From assembly GCF_949628265.1 (NCBI RefSeq), contig NC_088788.1, positions 22,492,335-22,556,334 on the forward strand: a stretch of DNA of 64,000 nt, in the 5' to 3' direction. This document shows, in pieces, positions 27,501 through 42,500 of the stretch. Every line of letters starts with the position of its first letter. Positions within the stretch are counted from its first letter, which is position 1. A program made the translations under genes and the position numbers. This DNA comes from Cloeon dipterum (lineage: Eukaryota > Arthropoda > Insecta > Ephemeroptera > Baetidae). The notes beneath the pieces were generated by a model that was not told the origin of the DNA, did not search any database, and saw nothing but the letters and a program-made list of their open reading frames with translations.

Positions 27501-30500
27501 CTCAAGAACAGCGTCTCTGCATAATAATCAGCACAGAGCCTCTTTTATTGTTTCACACACAAAGTGCATTCTGTCGCCAGATTAAATTTAGCACTTACCA
27601 TAATGCTGTCATGACTGAGCAGCAAATTAGCCTCGCTACGGAGCTATGGTGCATTGTTTAATTATGATTCACAGAGTTTCGCTTTGATGGTTTTGAACAT
27701 GAGGATGATACAAACAAAGCGCATATTACGGAAATTTGCCACGGCACTGGTTATCGGCAATGAAGATTTATGAATGTGCCCACGAGAGAAATTGATTTAT
27801 GTTCAAGTGAAAGGCGCAGTTCATTTCGTTTACGTATTTTCCTTAATTGGCAATTAAAAATATCAAAGTGCGAGAGTATAATTTAACTCACAATGAAACG
27901 CTATGGTTAGGCGTTCAGAAAATCTTTCATATTAGCGTATTTTTCGCAGATCGAACTTCAATTACCATGAATTGTTAAATTTTGCAGATTGTGCGTAACC
28001 CTGAGCTCTCTTTTCTTTCGTATCATGAGTTCCCAGTCCAATAAAAAGTTGACTGATTGTGCGGGCGATACACGTAACATGCATGGGAAATTGGATACAG
28101 TGCTAACGAAGCTGTGTTCTTTGTTGCTCAAATTTTTCAGAATCGATACTCGCCATTAAGTATGCAACTTGCACTGCTGGATTTTTTTTAACCCATTCTT
28201 TCCATGGGATGTTGAATTCGAAATTTATGCATACAGAGCGATGGCGCATGAGCCGAGATTTTGCCCAAGTCGCAAATCCCCGTTTCGAAACAAAGCATTG
28301 CGCTACCGCTGTGGGTGGCAGCTGCCGTTTTTCACGTGCGAAAATTTCTCCCGTTTTATGGTTTGTATGTGACGTGCAACTCTCGTCACCAAAATCGGTC
28401 TATCGATTCGCGGACGTGTTTGTTTTATGACCGAAATTCCAGAAATTTCGTCAGCAGAAGAGAGCTGGTGCTAAATGAAGCATCGATAGAACCTTTAGTG
28501 TAGATAAAATGCTGGTGAGGTAATTTAGCGGTGTCATGTGTGGCTGGTAATTGAAAATGGTGTTCAGACGACGGGCGAAATTAGACAGCTCAGCTCCTTT
28601 CTTCTGCATTGAGAAAATTTAGAGGTCTGGCACCACGTAGGAGAAATAAATAACGAGACCAATTCAGTCGCGTTAGGTACCCCACTTTTTGGCTAACTTC
28701 TAAGAGCGAATTTCTTTTGGGCATGCAACTTGGCTGAAAGTTTGTTTGCCATCACCATCACTCATTGTCAGTTCACTCAAATACAGCTAAGAAAAATCAG
28801 TGGAACGAACTGGATAGGTAGAAGTCTTTGCAATAATTTGCCGCTCGAGTGGAATTCGTGGTGTGGGATCTCGCAGTACCATTGAAGCACCATTGACACT
28901 GTTCATGGTGGTAATTGTAAGATATCAGTTTCTTTAAATATTTTCAACTCTCGGATTGGAAAATGCGTGTTAATTACACACATAAAAACATTTAGCTGTT
29001 TCAAAAGTATCAAGCTGAAAAAGAAATCGTTTTCTTTATGTTAGATTTATCTTTTATTGCAGTATGCATTTGAGAAAAAATCGTTAACATTTTATTGTAA
29101 ATTAATGTATTATGATTCCTTTTTTAAATATTATTTTATTTGCCAATCTTGGAACTAATTTTAACCACAAATATATTTTATTCTTCATATAATACTCTCC
29201 TAACGCATGCACACAAAATTTTCACTGTATAAAGGCTTACCATTTCAAATCACTCGCCAGGGGACCGGTGATAAATCAGGATTTACAAAAGCTATCACTC
29301 ATCAAAATCCCTTTCGTGAAGAGCAACCGATTTCAGGGATTTCGGCCTTATTATTCACACTGTTGTTCTAGTTACAATGCTATTTATTGATGGGGCGAGG
29401 ACCCATATTTTTTTATCTCTGCTAGGTTTAAGCAAGCCATTTGGATGCAGCAAGGGTGGATAGGGTTTGGGGCAGTTTTTTCCAAATCCGGGACGACTCA
29501 CCGCCTGAGTTGTCTCTTGGCCAAGATCAGCGCCATCAACGCCAAATTGGCCCCCATACCGAGGGCACACAGACTGAAAATGATTCCGGCCTCGAGGGTT
29601 CCGCCGGGGTGGCACTGAAAATTCTTAGTGTTGGGTCCGTGGTGCGTGGCGTTGGACGTGGCTCCGCTGCCGAAGCGGAGATTCGCGCCGATCATCTTCG
29701 CCACCGCCGCTGCTGCTGCTCAATCTGTCAAAATATTTCACGCTCGGATTAACTCAATGTCGGGAGGTGTTCGACCGAGTAATTGATAAGAGCTATCAAA
29801 AAAGGTCCGCACTTTGGCCGGGCCAATTCTTTTGTCGCGTTTTCGTCCGGAGCAATTTGATAGAACGGATTTTACGAGCAGGTCAGGCCGATCGTTTATT
29901 CAACGCAGTACAGCACCTTCACGTCAGTTTATCAAGTCTATTCTACTTTTCTTGGCGGTTGGCCTATCTATCGCTGCGAGAAGAATACAATAGGCCATAT
30001 TTTCCGCGAAGGAATATCAATTTTCATCATTGTCAGAAGGGAGAGAGGCACATTGTTGTAATATTCGTAGCTGAAACCACTTTAGATACGCTTTTGAATA
30101 TTCTCAAATGGCCACCTCTGTAGGTTGTTTTATTTTAAAGACTTTTTTGCACATCGGTTCATTTTTAGGTGCAAAAACAGTTAAAATAACGTTAAAATCT
30201 TTTTTAACCAATTTACCTCGAATCTTCTCCCAATGTTGTGGAAAAACAGTCGTGGGTTCTGTTTATGAAATAATTGTTTAAAAATATATTTCCTGAAAAA
30301 TACCCCCTGCGATCAGTCTATTGAAAATTTCAAACCCCACAAACTGAGTGTGATGTTTCTTTTTCGCTAATTACTCGCTTTCTTGATTATATTTCAGCCT
30401 CGCTGCCTTTTCAAACAAGCGATGGTGCTGCACTAGCACAGAACTTTCTCACTTGGCGTGAACTCGCTTTCATAAAGTTAGACAAAGTAAAGGCGCAGAG

Positions 30501-33500
30501 TGAGTAGGGACCCACTTCAATGCCTACCTCGCCATGTGCCTATTCATATTCGGCATGAATCAATTAGCAATCATTCGGAGCTTCTTGTGTCGCAGATACA
30601 ATCATTCGCGCCGTATCATTAGAAGCACTGTATAGGCAAATCAATGGAGCGCTAGTGCACAGTCCTTTGACAGTTCCGCAATCAGGTGACCCAGAACGGC
30701 ATCCAATAAAGCAATTAGAAAGATAACGGGGGTACTCTGGGCAGACAAAGCAGAGCGTCGTCTTGAGGACGTGTAGTTCAAAACTTAAGTCACGGAGCAC
30801 AACTAGTTCGAGCCGATCGATTTTCGGTGCACTGTATAAATTTGATGAAAAATTAGAACACGCTCGCAACGCAAGTAATATGCATCGCAAGCGCCTTTGT
30901 AAAAGCTATTCGCACTAAAACTCAGGATAAAATCGCAAAATACCTTGCGGTTGTTTACCTTATTGAATTTACGACCGTTTTACAAGAAAATTTGCATTTT
31001 CATTTGCTAGATACGATTCTCATTAAAAATGTTTCGCATCTCGTTGCATTTCTTCCGTTTTCATCTCTCTTTTTTGTTTGCTTTTTCAATTTGTCATCCT
31101 CGCTTCAGACAGCACGTCCCGAGCACGTCGACGAAATTGTAATTCAAATGCGTGTCAAAAAGGCAAACAAGAGAAATGAGAAAACAAAAGATTTCCCAAC
31201 GCTTTTTTACTTTGGAAATAAGCCGGCGTCAACACAGAACACACCCGGGACATAAGTCAGTCATTTTTTATTCAGAAGCACTCGGTGCATTTCGCAAAAG
31301 CTACTTTGCAGGCGCTAGCGGGAGAGAAAGAGAAAGCGAAGAGGGAGCGGGCTGCGGCAAAACTCGCGAGATTTCGAGTCGTCTCTCGTGCTTAAGCCTC
31401 CCGCTGCTGATAAACAATGCGCAAAGACTGACACGGCATTAATTTCGCTAGAGATCCGATCTGCAAATTGAAGAGAGCTGCTGCGTCGGGCGTAATTATT
31501 TACCTGGTCGCAAAACCGGCACTCTATCGCTCTTGCATGGCGAATGTGTGCTCGCTTTCACATGATTGCCGAGCGCACAACTCTTAGCAGAAATGGCACT
31601 CGGGGTGTTAAATAATAAATGTCGCTAACTGACGCCGGTATTAAGGCTGCTTTGCTCTGCCTCCCTGCTGCTGGCGTTCGTCCTCTAGTTTGTAATAATG
31701 TCGTGCTAGCTGCATACACATACATATATATAAATGCATGTACGCTGGCCATTTACAAGAGTTTCTGTCGGGAGGTTCGCATTCTCAAAAGTCATCAGAA
31801 AAGAAAGTGGGTGTAAGCGGACGCTTTTAAAACGCTCATATTAATATACGGTGTCCTAAAGATGACATTTCTGAGCATCAGAGTGCAGGAGTTATATTCA
31901 CGGTACTCACGTACAAGCAAAAAGTAGGATATGACTCAGTCACATCGGTTGCATTCCTTGGAAGTGATGCGCTTTTGACACCAGCATAAGCAAAAAAATA
32001 AATAAATGATTGTGCGCAGTGAGTGACTCCAAGCTAATTCATTGCCTCGGTTCTCGCTTAGATATATATACGTTTACTACGCCGCGCGGCTCTTTCCAAC
32101 AACTCTGTGCTCTTTACTGTTATACACACATGTTCGTCATGCAATTCCAGCGACAATGAACAGCAACAATGAGCTAATTATTTATTCAAGAGCACAACCC
32201 ACTCGACGGAATTTGTTTGCCCATAAAATAAAGTGCCGCCGGAGCCGTGAATTCTTGATCTAGGCTGCATTAAAAATGCAATTTACCCTGGCCGGCAACG
32301 CGCGAAATGAGATACGCCTAGTTGCTCTTTAATTAATGAGCGTCTCGCAAGCGGTAAACACACTTTTGTGCCGGTTCGTCTTTTCTTTGGAAGCCCGAAA
32401 TTCAAGCCTGATGTGCCGTTAAAACGTCGTTAGCAGCGCAAAGTTTGAGTTCGCTGCAATGTGTTGCGTGAATTATTAACATTCTCTACTGTTTTGCGGG
32501 GGGAAAAATGGACGTTTTTGTTCTCTCGTGGAAAATTAATGCGCGGCCAGTTGAGTTGTTATCGGCGTTTTGAGGTCGCATGAGTTCTCCCTTTGCCTGC
32601 TGGCTGTGCAGTTTGCAACCGACCAATCATTTCTGTGCATTCAGTTGGAATTCGTCAGTTTGTTCAGCCGCTCTTTTCCCTGTTTATCTACAAACTCATA
32701 AATCCCTGTTTGAGCAAAGTTTCCTGTTCCGTTTTTGGTCTAGAACGTTCATTATTCAGACTGAGCAGATCGTATGTTAGTAAAACTTCAATTTGAACGG
32801 ATGCTTTTATATTTTGTTTAACGATATCAATTGTTTGTTCAACGCTGCAAGATATTTTACTTGAATTATGTCAAGCTACATAATCCAATAGCATAACCAT
32901 CTGCAGCAAAAGCTTTGTGTCGGATACATTCATGTATGACACTGAAGCTTGCAGATGGGTGCGCTAATTTGCACATTTGTGCATGTTCAATTATTTGAGC
33001 TTGTCATTTGCAACATCAGCTTGCAGTAATGTTCCAACAATAAAAACTTTAAAGTTTCCCAGTTCTCCTCGGAGACTTCCTTTAAGCATCAATAACGAAA
33101 GGATGGCGTTCTAAGTCGACATGTGCTCCAGCTTCCCACTAGACGCTTGTAATACTTTCCACTCGAATGGGGTGTCCAATTACCTGCTACAAAGCTCCCC
33201 CAAATTAAAGGACTTCTTTTAATCCTATATTGAGCTTCTCTGCCTTCTAAATCGAAACTCTCAATTGGATATTCGGGTGCTGACCACCCTGCAGAATAAA
33301 CGCGACTCTTGGCTGAGTCAATATTATCAATTCCGATTAACGGGTTGCGGAAAAACGTGCTCTCACACTGTGTATGCTAGGATATTCGTTGAATTACATT
33401 GCAAATAAAAATATCAATTTTTTAGTCATTGGTTTGAATACTTATTGCTTTATCAAAATTTCTGCTTAACTTACAATTTATTAGGGCACTGAATAACTGT

Positions 33501-36500
33501 CCCGTTTTTAATCATTCCTCGTGCACTCCACGAGGTTTTTATCATATTAATCTATTCATGTTTAAACTGTAAAGCCACTTCATCTTCTTGTTGTTCAACC
33601 CGCACATTAATTAAGTTTCAATTTGTACATAATTTGAAGCTTCATACTGCATACGAAGAAAATGAACCTCTTTTTTACTAAAGATTCTTAAGGTCGGTCT
33701 GAAACTGCACCACATCAAACCTCTTTGCTCAAAATAACGTAGTTTATAAGATTAATGAGATGATACTTTTTAAACTTCCGGTCATTCCAAAAACGCCTTA
33801 GTAATATTTTTTATGGATTCTTATGTTATTCACTTTATGACTTTCCCATATAGTGTTAATATAATACTGTTTAATATAATACTTTCTTCAAAGATATGCG
33901 GAACGATTTTTATACAGCCTAGAGACTGCATGAAAGTAAAAATATATACAAAGTAATAGAATAGAAATGCAAATGGAATGTTCAGTGATTTGAAAATGAA
34001 TCGCTCAACTTTCGCATATCAAATACAGATCCGGCAGCAGCTCCATTTTCTGAAATTTTACGGTGTTTTTAGAGCATTCGGATGATATTCGCGTTTCCCG
34101 GCCGCAATGTCATTTTTATTTACACGGGCCCGTGCGCCGTGCTCCATTTCCCCAGCGCATCGTCCGATTCGTGTTTACATAACGCGCTGGAACACTCTGG
34201 GCGTAGAGAGTCAAATTTTCCTCTCTGCTTGCACTCGCTATCTCATTTTGTTTTCAGAAAAAAGCATTTACCACGCGCGAATCCAAGTGGTAGGGGCTGT
34301 GAAAAACAGCCAATGTTTTAATCATGTTACATAATAAGTTTCCCTTCAACCGAACACTGAATTCTATTTCGTTAAACGGAGCTTCATAAGAAGTGTTTAA
34401 CAAGCTATACGGTTTGAATGTTTTAAAAAAAGCTCGAAAGGATTTAAGACCGTTCAATAAACCGCTTGCTCTCAATGATTACTGACGAGAGAAAATAATT
34501 TTACAATCGATATTTGGCTTAAAAATATTTTGCTCTAAGTTTTCAGAAAGTAATTCCTAATCAGGGTCATGATTAACAATAAGACTCACATCTCAATAAA
34601 ATGTGTTTCAAGAACTCGGTGAGCAAACAGACAAGGAAATGATTAAGTATTCATGAAATGCTGATACCTGTAATGCTTCTTTAGTTCGAAATTTATGACA
34701 AAATCCACCCGTTTTTAAACAAATAAAATTTTAATCTTTCTGTAAATTGGAAACTGTACTTAAAATAAACCAAAGCAAACCCCAATTATTTTTTTAGTTA
34801 AGGCATACATATACTCATGAGATATGTTTGAAAATAATTAATCCAGTTTGGGCAGGATTATACTATTTTTCACAGCCCTTCTGAACATCAAAGCTTTTTT
34901 CTCAAAAGGTCTTCGCGAAAGGTCGTTGAGACGCACACCTTTCTTTTTAGCCCGAACCCTTGTTATTTGCACTCGCCCACAGTCGGTCTGAACGTTAAAT
35001 TAACAAGTCCGCGGACCCTTTTTATGGGCTCCAGTGTGTTTCTTCATGTTATTTGGGTGTTTATCGAGTTGCTGGTTTTTATTGCACAATACATGCTTCT
35101 CATTCATGTGCGGCAGCCATCTTCGCGCTGCTTGTTTGCCAGCCAACCATCCGTGGCTTTTCCCTAGTGATTAATATGTGCTCCGGAGTTGGATTTAGGT
35201 TCTTGAATTGCACCCTTTTTCCAGCAGCTAACCGCGCTCACGGGAAACTTTTCCTATGGATTTGCACGGCGCTACTCTTTTGCACGGCCAGCAATTAGTG
35301 AATTGGGCAAGTTCCAAAACACACCACGCGGGTTTGTGTATATTAGGTCAGAGTTGCACTGAGGTTTTAGCTGGCGGGTCGAGTGGGAAAAAAGGAAGAC
35401 GGAGAAATGACGCCGATTTGGATAAAAAGAGCAAAACTGGAGCCAACTCTAATGGTGTCTTTAGAGAAATCGGAAGTCATCAATCCACTCCGGATAAACA
35501 CATCCAAGATGCCAATGGGTTGATTTAACGTGTATGCGTTAGGGGAGGGGACCTCTGACGTCCCATATGCGAGTCCCTTTACTGCCATAATAGGAAAACA
35601 GTAAACAGCGAAAAATCGACGACGTATTGCACGATGCGACACACTTTTTTAATGCTCTGGAGATAAGATGAGACGTTTTTGTCGTTATTGGCACGCTCGT
35701 ATGACTGCTTCCCTTATGTATAAGTGCTCTTGGCATGTGAAAAGCGCCGCCAGAATTTTTTAGCTGCGAATTCCTTGGTGGCGTTTTCATTATTTCATTT
35801 TGCTGGTCGGGAGTTGACTTTGTCCTCCTCCAGGGTAGGAAGGAAATTGTTTGGACGATCAACTTTCAATGCGGAGCTTTTGAGATCAATAGAATAAAAT
35901 ATGAAATTGAATACGCTGTCATATAATTTTCTTCTATGTGCTAAAAACGCATGTGAAAAAGGATGACTCAGATCGTATTATATTTTTCAATTTATTTTCA
36001 CATTGCTGAACTGTGCTTTAAAATAGGCAAACTTACAAGAGAGAAAAAGATTCTTTTTAATTTAAACATTTTAGCTACACGATTAAAAACTTCATTTGGC
36101 TGAATAAAGCTTAATTCAATTCGTTTTTATTTTTCCTAAAGTCAAAATATTATCTAATAAAATAAATAAAACTTGAAGCGGGAATCAACAATAAGTTTTT
36201 TTATGTAAACGAAACAAAGAACTGCCAATGATTTAGGTGTCTTATTTTGTTTTTAGAAACAGTTGTAAACGCTGTAAAGCTTCTTCTCTTGGCCTATGAA
36301 TAATATGATTAATAATATTTAAAATTTTAATGTCAGCGCTCTTGCGATAGAAGCAAAGCAAAGTGTTTTTAAAGAAATTGCCTTTTATTTTGTGAAAGAG
36401 CAACTCTTGCAATTCCGCGCCTCGTTGTTTGTACTACACGACCAGATGTTAAAATTCATAATCACGCCCAGAAGGGTTCTAAATGGTAGTTGGACCGTGA

Positions 36501-39500
36501 GAGCATGATTATGCCGGCGCTTCAATTTGCCCTGTAGAGTTTTTATATCAATTCGTTTAAAAGTGCTATGCTAATTTGCCTTGCGCGCGCTGCCTCTCGC
36601 TCCAACGTACTGCACAATGCAGAATTAGCATAGCGACTTTTTCTCTCCCGCCTGGCAAAGGGCACACACATTCGTCGAACCGTACCGGCGGAAAAAAATT
36701 TGGTTCGATCGAAGTCGCACAATACCCACATCAAAAAATTGTGAGCCGCGCGAACAAGAAAGAGGAGGAGAGCCTCTGTAGCCAATCTCTTCAAAAGATG
36801 AATTAAAATTTGACATTTCGCCTGGAAACAATTTCCGACGGAGCGTTGATAGCCCCAAGCATATCGAGAACGCAGGCCTCGTCAGCAAAATTAATTAGCA
36901 ATTTGCGCGACATCAAAGTGCATTCATTACAATAATTTGCGTGCTAGCCCGACTGAGCCGCAGGTTTGACAGTGGAAATCGACGCAGTCGGGTCGATAAA
37001 GCGGCAAACACCGGCGTGCACATACGTCTTCATGAAAAAAAGTTACCTCTGAAAGTGCTGAGTGCGAGTTTGAAAGTACAAAACAGATTGTTATACCGGC
37101 TGGACGCAGTGCTAAACTCGATTTGGCCGTTAGCTGCTCGGTTCGTTCGCTCGCTGGCACACCACAAGTGATACTGCGCGACCGGCAGCAAAAGCTGCAT
37201 GAGCAGCGCGCACGCCGGCAGCGCTGCACGCGCCCTCCGACCTTTGGCCTTCCTCCACCTCGGTCGCTGCTCTGCGTAAGCCGCTCCAGCACCAATTTAA
37301 CTTTAGCTCGTCTTAAGCTCCCCTGGCAGATTAGTGTGTGACCACTTCAAAAATTTCGCTTCTCCTTTTTAACTGCCGCCGTGAGGATTTGCTTTGCACG
37401 GTGGCGACTGCATCGGCCCGCTTTTCCGCTCGAATCGAGAAGCTGCATGCTAGTTTAATTTCCCAGTGAAAAATTCTTTATGGTTGTATCGACCTGCGGA
37501 GATGTGCACCGCGGAAAAATTGTGTAAGGTTGCCAGGTAACTGAGTTATTATGATCGCTCCATGTCCGCTGGGACAAGAAAATGCAAGCTACGGATTTAA
37601 AAAGCCTTTTCCTTAGTATTAAAAACATTCCTGTTAAGTAATATTATTTTTTGCAACGAATTGGGGACTGTTTACTATTAAACGTTGCCGAATATAAATT
37701 TTGTAAAACCTCTTCACTGGGGGATGTAGGAAAAATAAACATTGATTTATCACAAAAATTTGATAATCCTTTAATTCTACATAAAAGTTTACACAAGGCA
37801 TTCGATTTATTGGCATGGTAAGGCAAAGTGGTACCGCGGCTAACATGGCAACACAGACGTGATTTTTTGTTTTGTTTTTAAATTGATGTGGCAAAGGAGG
37901 CAAACTTTTTAGATAGCCTCAAAGGGCAACTATTTTAATCAACCATGTCGCTGTTCTCCCAGTAGGAAAAAGTTCCCCTTCCTAGTTGATGCATACCATA
38001 ACAGAAGTTATGATACGTGGCAACCATGTTAAAAAATCAGAGCTAGTTGGCCGTGTTGGCAGCGCACGGCTTGTGTTTTCTACCACCCGCCACCATAAAT
38101 AAATACAGGAAAAATCCACATCACAATAAAATAACAATACAATTTCGCGCATGACTGATCGACCATGCGGCGTTTGTGCCAAGAAGAGGAGCTGGCTTTA
38201 ATTTATTTTTCCCTCTAACACTTATGAATAATTCCACCACTCTTCGCCGGCGAGTGCGGCTGATAGAAAGATTAAAAATGAAGCCGCCGCCGCTGCTCTC
38301 TCTTCTGGAGAAAAGGGAAAGACTCGTGACAGGGACTGCATTAAAAGCAAGCGCCGGGCACATTGACTCACTCACTCCCAGGGAGTTACATTTCAATGTA
38401 GATCTATCTCTTGCTTGCGCCCCCGTCACAGACCACTTTTATTTTCTATCTCTTTTCCTAGACGACTGCATTAGATGTATGTGCAAAAAAGGCTGGCTGA
38501 AAAACGGATTGCGGAATGCTGTGTGACGTACACACACCATCTTACTCTAGATAGGCTCTTTCAATGTTTGCATTCAATCAGTTTGGATTTGGTGCCGGAA
38601 ACCTTTTTCCTATCATCTGTTTTAATACAGCGCGTTTGCAAATGGAGTTTTTCCTTTTCGCTAGCAGAGGACCTGGTTTGTTTGCTTATGCAGCCCGCAG
38701 AACAGTGATGACGTGCCGGTTGCATAAGTTCTAAAAGCGCAGTGTCTGCTGACAAGTTTTTTGAGCTCTATTTTGATGGTAAATTGGATGTGGCTTCCCT
38801 TGTTAAATGTACAGATCCCTGATACTTGCTTTAATTTATTCAATTTTTCCTCACGATGAGTGCATGACACTGTCGATCATTTTCTTCATCTCCTTAATGC
38901 GCTCCTCCATACAGAGCATGTCAAACCGATCGCAACTCCCATAGTTTGACGGCCGCGACTTAGCCCTTTCCCTGCTCATGTGGTTTTTCACCAACTCCTT
39001 TCGGTGCTGTGAGCGAGACCTGCGTAACTCCAGCTTACTTTGCTCGTCTTGCTGCATCTTCTCCTTCTCCTCCTGGCGATATTTCTTGATCCTCTGTAGT
39101 GCTTTCTTCGTGTCTGGCATTTGGTCCGCGTTGACGCATTTTTTCAGCTCCCTTTTTTCCTTCGTGTTGACACTGGATGAGCGCCCAATCAGTTCAGGCC
39201 GATCCCGCTGGACCTTTCTGGCCCTCTGGGCAGCTAGTTGATGGTCCGCTTTGGCCTCACACCAGCTGATATATATTCAAGATTAAACAATTTTTGATGC
39301 ATTACAAATTAATGACAACAAAAATCTTTATGTAATATAATTTACAAAGCTTTGTGGCCCAGTTTCATTTGATTAAATTAAAAAAAACATTTACCTTTTG
39401 TGTTCCTTGGCCTTTCGTCGAAGATCCTGCTTATTTTTTTCCTTCTCAATCAGCCTGCGCTCTTCTACTTCAGCGTCCTCCTTGCTGAGCTCCTCCGAAA

Positions 39501-42500
39501 ACTTGCGCTGCACCTCGAGCAGCTCCTTCTGTCTTTTGGCAACGCGTTCCAGGTTAATTTTATGTTGTTCGGCCCCATATACTGCAGCCTCTCGGTTCGC
39601 GTCGACTGGCTTGTGTTTTCGTGGCTTCGGTGCGTGCTTTTCTAACTCAAGCGACTGCTGCTCGCGCTCCCTTTGCTCCTGCTCGCGTCGGTTGGCCTCA
39701 ACCTTCTCCTTGACGCGCATCGACGCTTCACGTGCGTAAATCTTGCCCATTAAACTCTCAGTGTTCCACATTTCCCAGATTTTCTTTGATTTTACCGATT
39801 TTACGAAAGATTGCTACCTATACTGCGAATTTTCAAGCTCTGCTCTGATCTAAAAACTACAACAAAGTGACAATCAGAATTAAACAAACAAACATTCTAT
39901 ATGATTTCAGAGTTTAAAAAATGCAATTAACCTCAAATGAAAACTTTTATTGTTGATATCACTCCTACTGTAGTCAGTATTTTTTCATGATTTTTTGTTA
40001 TCTTTTTGAAATCACGGATTTAATTTGCTATGGTACCGGCAATAATCATTGCCAGTATAATTTGCAACAAAGGGTCGAATATAAAATTTTGCATCAATTA
40101 TTGGGCAATTTTGTCATCACTTTTTCATTGTGAGCAGTTACTGGCAATCGCTGCTTCCACAGCGAATTGCATTGTTGAATATAAACGTTTATTTAATTTC
40201 GAATAAACTCTCTTCATTTTTTAAACCCAACCGGTTCCCAGCCTCACTCTATACCATGTTTGACAGGACAATAAATCGTGGCCGAGGCACATATTTGATC
40301 GGGAGCCTTCCATCTGAAAAAATGCCGATCGAATGATGTTCACATCGGCGACCCAAGCCGCGGGCTAAATACACTAGAGCAGGCTGGGTGCTCGAACAAA
40401 GCGCCGTGGTGGCGACGAGCGAGTAAAGTGTGTGCGTGACGTCAGGCGTTTTTCGCAGCTCTACCGCATGTCTTTACAGAATAAATTACTATCATTATAA
40501 GTTTTCATCCGAATGAAATGACAAAAGGCGGCTTTTTGCAAGCCCGTTTTTTGTTGCCGTCCCGCCGTCGCCCCAAAAGGCGTCGACCTTCTCGTGTACG
40601 GTCCATATACAGTAAAGTAGTTTCGATTCCTCTCCCCATTGTTCTCTCAAGAGCGGTTATGGAAATTGTCTGTAACGCAAGGTGGCCAAATTTCCCAAGC
40701 TCTTTTTCCGTTGGTGGCCCATATATTTTGCGGGCGAACGAATCCTTCAGCCTGCCGCACTGTTTATCTTGAGCAGATCCCCGTTGGGAGAGCGCGAGAG
40801 GGTTTCCCACTATCTCACACGCCCTCGCTTTTTTATTTGCGGACGGATCGACAAATAATTAAGTCGAGCGCACCTGATAAATTATTGCTCGCTGGTGTAA
40901 AACCCTGCTCTTTATTCCCTGGACCCACGAAAGCGAGTTTTTTATCCACATCAAAAGCACGTTGAGCTGGCGAAACAAAATTAAAATGCCCTTTTTGCCG
41001 AGACACATTGCTGCTGGCTCTGCTGCCGCTCGTTTTCATTCGCTTGCGCACAGTGGCCGTGTTGTGCGTGTGTTTTCGCTCTGTTTACATGTTGGTCACA
41101 GAAAAAATGTTTGAGAACGGAAAAAGAGCACATTTATTAGTGCTATTGTGCTGTATTTTTCCCTCCAATGGAATTAATGAAGTCGTAAAATTGAGCCGAC
41201 CGCTTTTGCTCTCTGTTCGCTGTATAGAAACATACATTTGGTGCAATTCCTCAATGCCACTTTCTATCTCTGTTTTTGCAGCAGCAAGCTCTTAGTTTCC
41301 ATTGTAAACTGTTGTGACTGCCAGAAATCAACGGATTATCTTCGTGTTTACGATTTTAAAAGCACAATTCAAGCGATAATATGCAGTTTAAACGCTCCAA
41401 TGTTTTTGTCATTTAAATTATGATATACTGTTTCACTTTTTAAATGGGGTAATGTACTTTGTCCGAAATGGGTGATCTGGGAATAGTCCGAACTAATCGG
41501 AAATTGTCTAAATGATTGGAAATTATCCGAAGCGGAAGATTGGTCCAAACATAATTCATTCACATCGGAACTGTCTGAAAAACCGGAATACGCCCGAAAC
41601 CATGGAATTTGTCTGAAAAAACTTTTGATTTTGCCTGAGAAAACACACATCAGAAAATCCTTTGTTGTCAAAAGAACAAAATCATTAAATAAGTTGTATT
41701 TCTATCAAAATATGAGTCAACCTGAGTCAGAGTGTGGGAGTTAGCTGTCTTTTGTACTACTTGAGGCTGATCATAGAGAACTTCACCCACTGGATTGAAG
41801 TGTATTCTTGCATGTCCTTTCAAGAAAACCTCTAATTAAGTTTACCCTTCATCCAGTTTTTTCGTTAGTCGCGCGATGGAATAGTCCTGAATGAGATAAG
41901 AGACCCTCTCTTTCAAGTTATCCTTTTAACATACTGCAAGTTCTTGAGATTTAGGATATTGGCTCTCATTGACTAGAAATTGATATGGTGATTTTCAAAT
42001 GTACTTAACATTTACGTTTCAAATTTTCAGACGATTTCCTTTGCACAATTTAAATTTAATGACAATTTTCATTTCGGATAGAGATCAGTCATTCGGGCAA
42101 TTTCCGAATCGCTCAGATAATTCCGGATAACCCATTTCGGACAAAGTACGCACTCCCTTTTAAATCCCGAAAAATAATATGTTTATACACCCCAGCAAAC
42201 AAAAAATAGAAATTTAAGAAATGGAATTTACGAGTCTCGAGGAGATGTCTAATCCTCCGCCAAATAATGTCTTTTACTAAATGATTTTCTTTTGTCAAAA
42301 AAATATTTTTAGTTTCTTTTAAGTGATTTTAAAATAATCTTGAGCAAGTTTAAGTCATTCAGTTGGTTGATTTAAAAAAGCACTAGCAAGCCTCAAAGTG
42401 TTTTCAATTTACTAAATACGCTATGAAAAATTGGATTTTACTTCTTGCTATTTTTTCCTCACAACCAACTTTGTTGCCATCATTATCGAACATACCCACA

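Noticed and set aside
29502..29704. GPCR start at 29704
   Set aside because: That codon is GTG; the first ATG in frame is 29695, with a stop shortly upstream.
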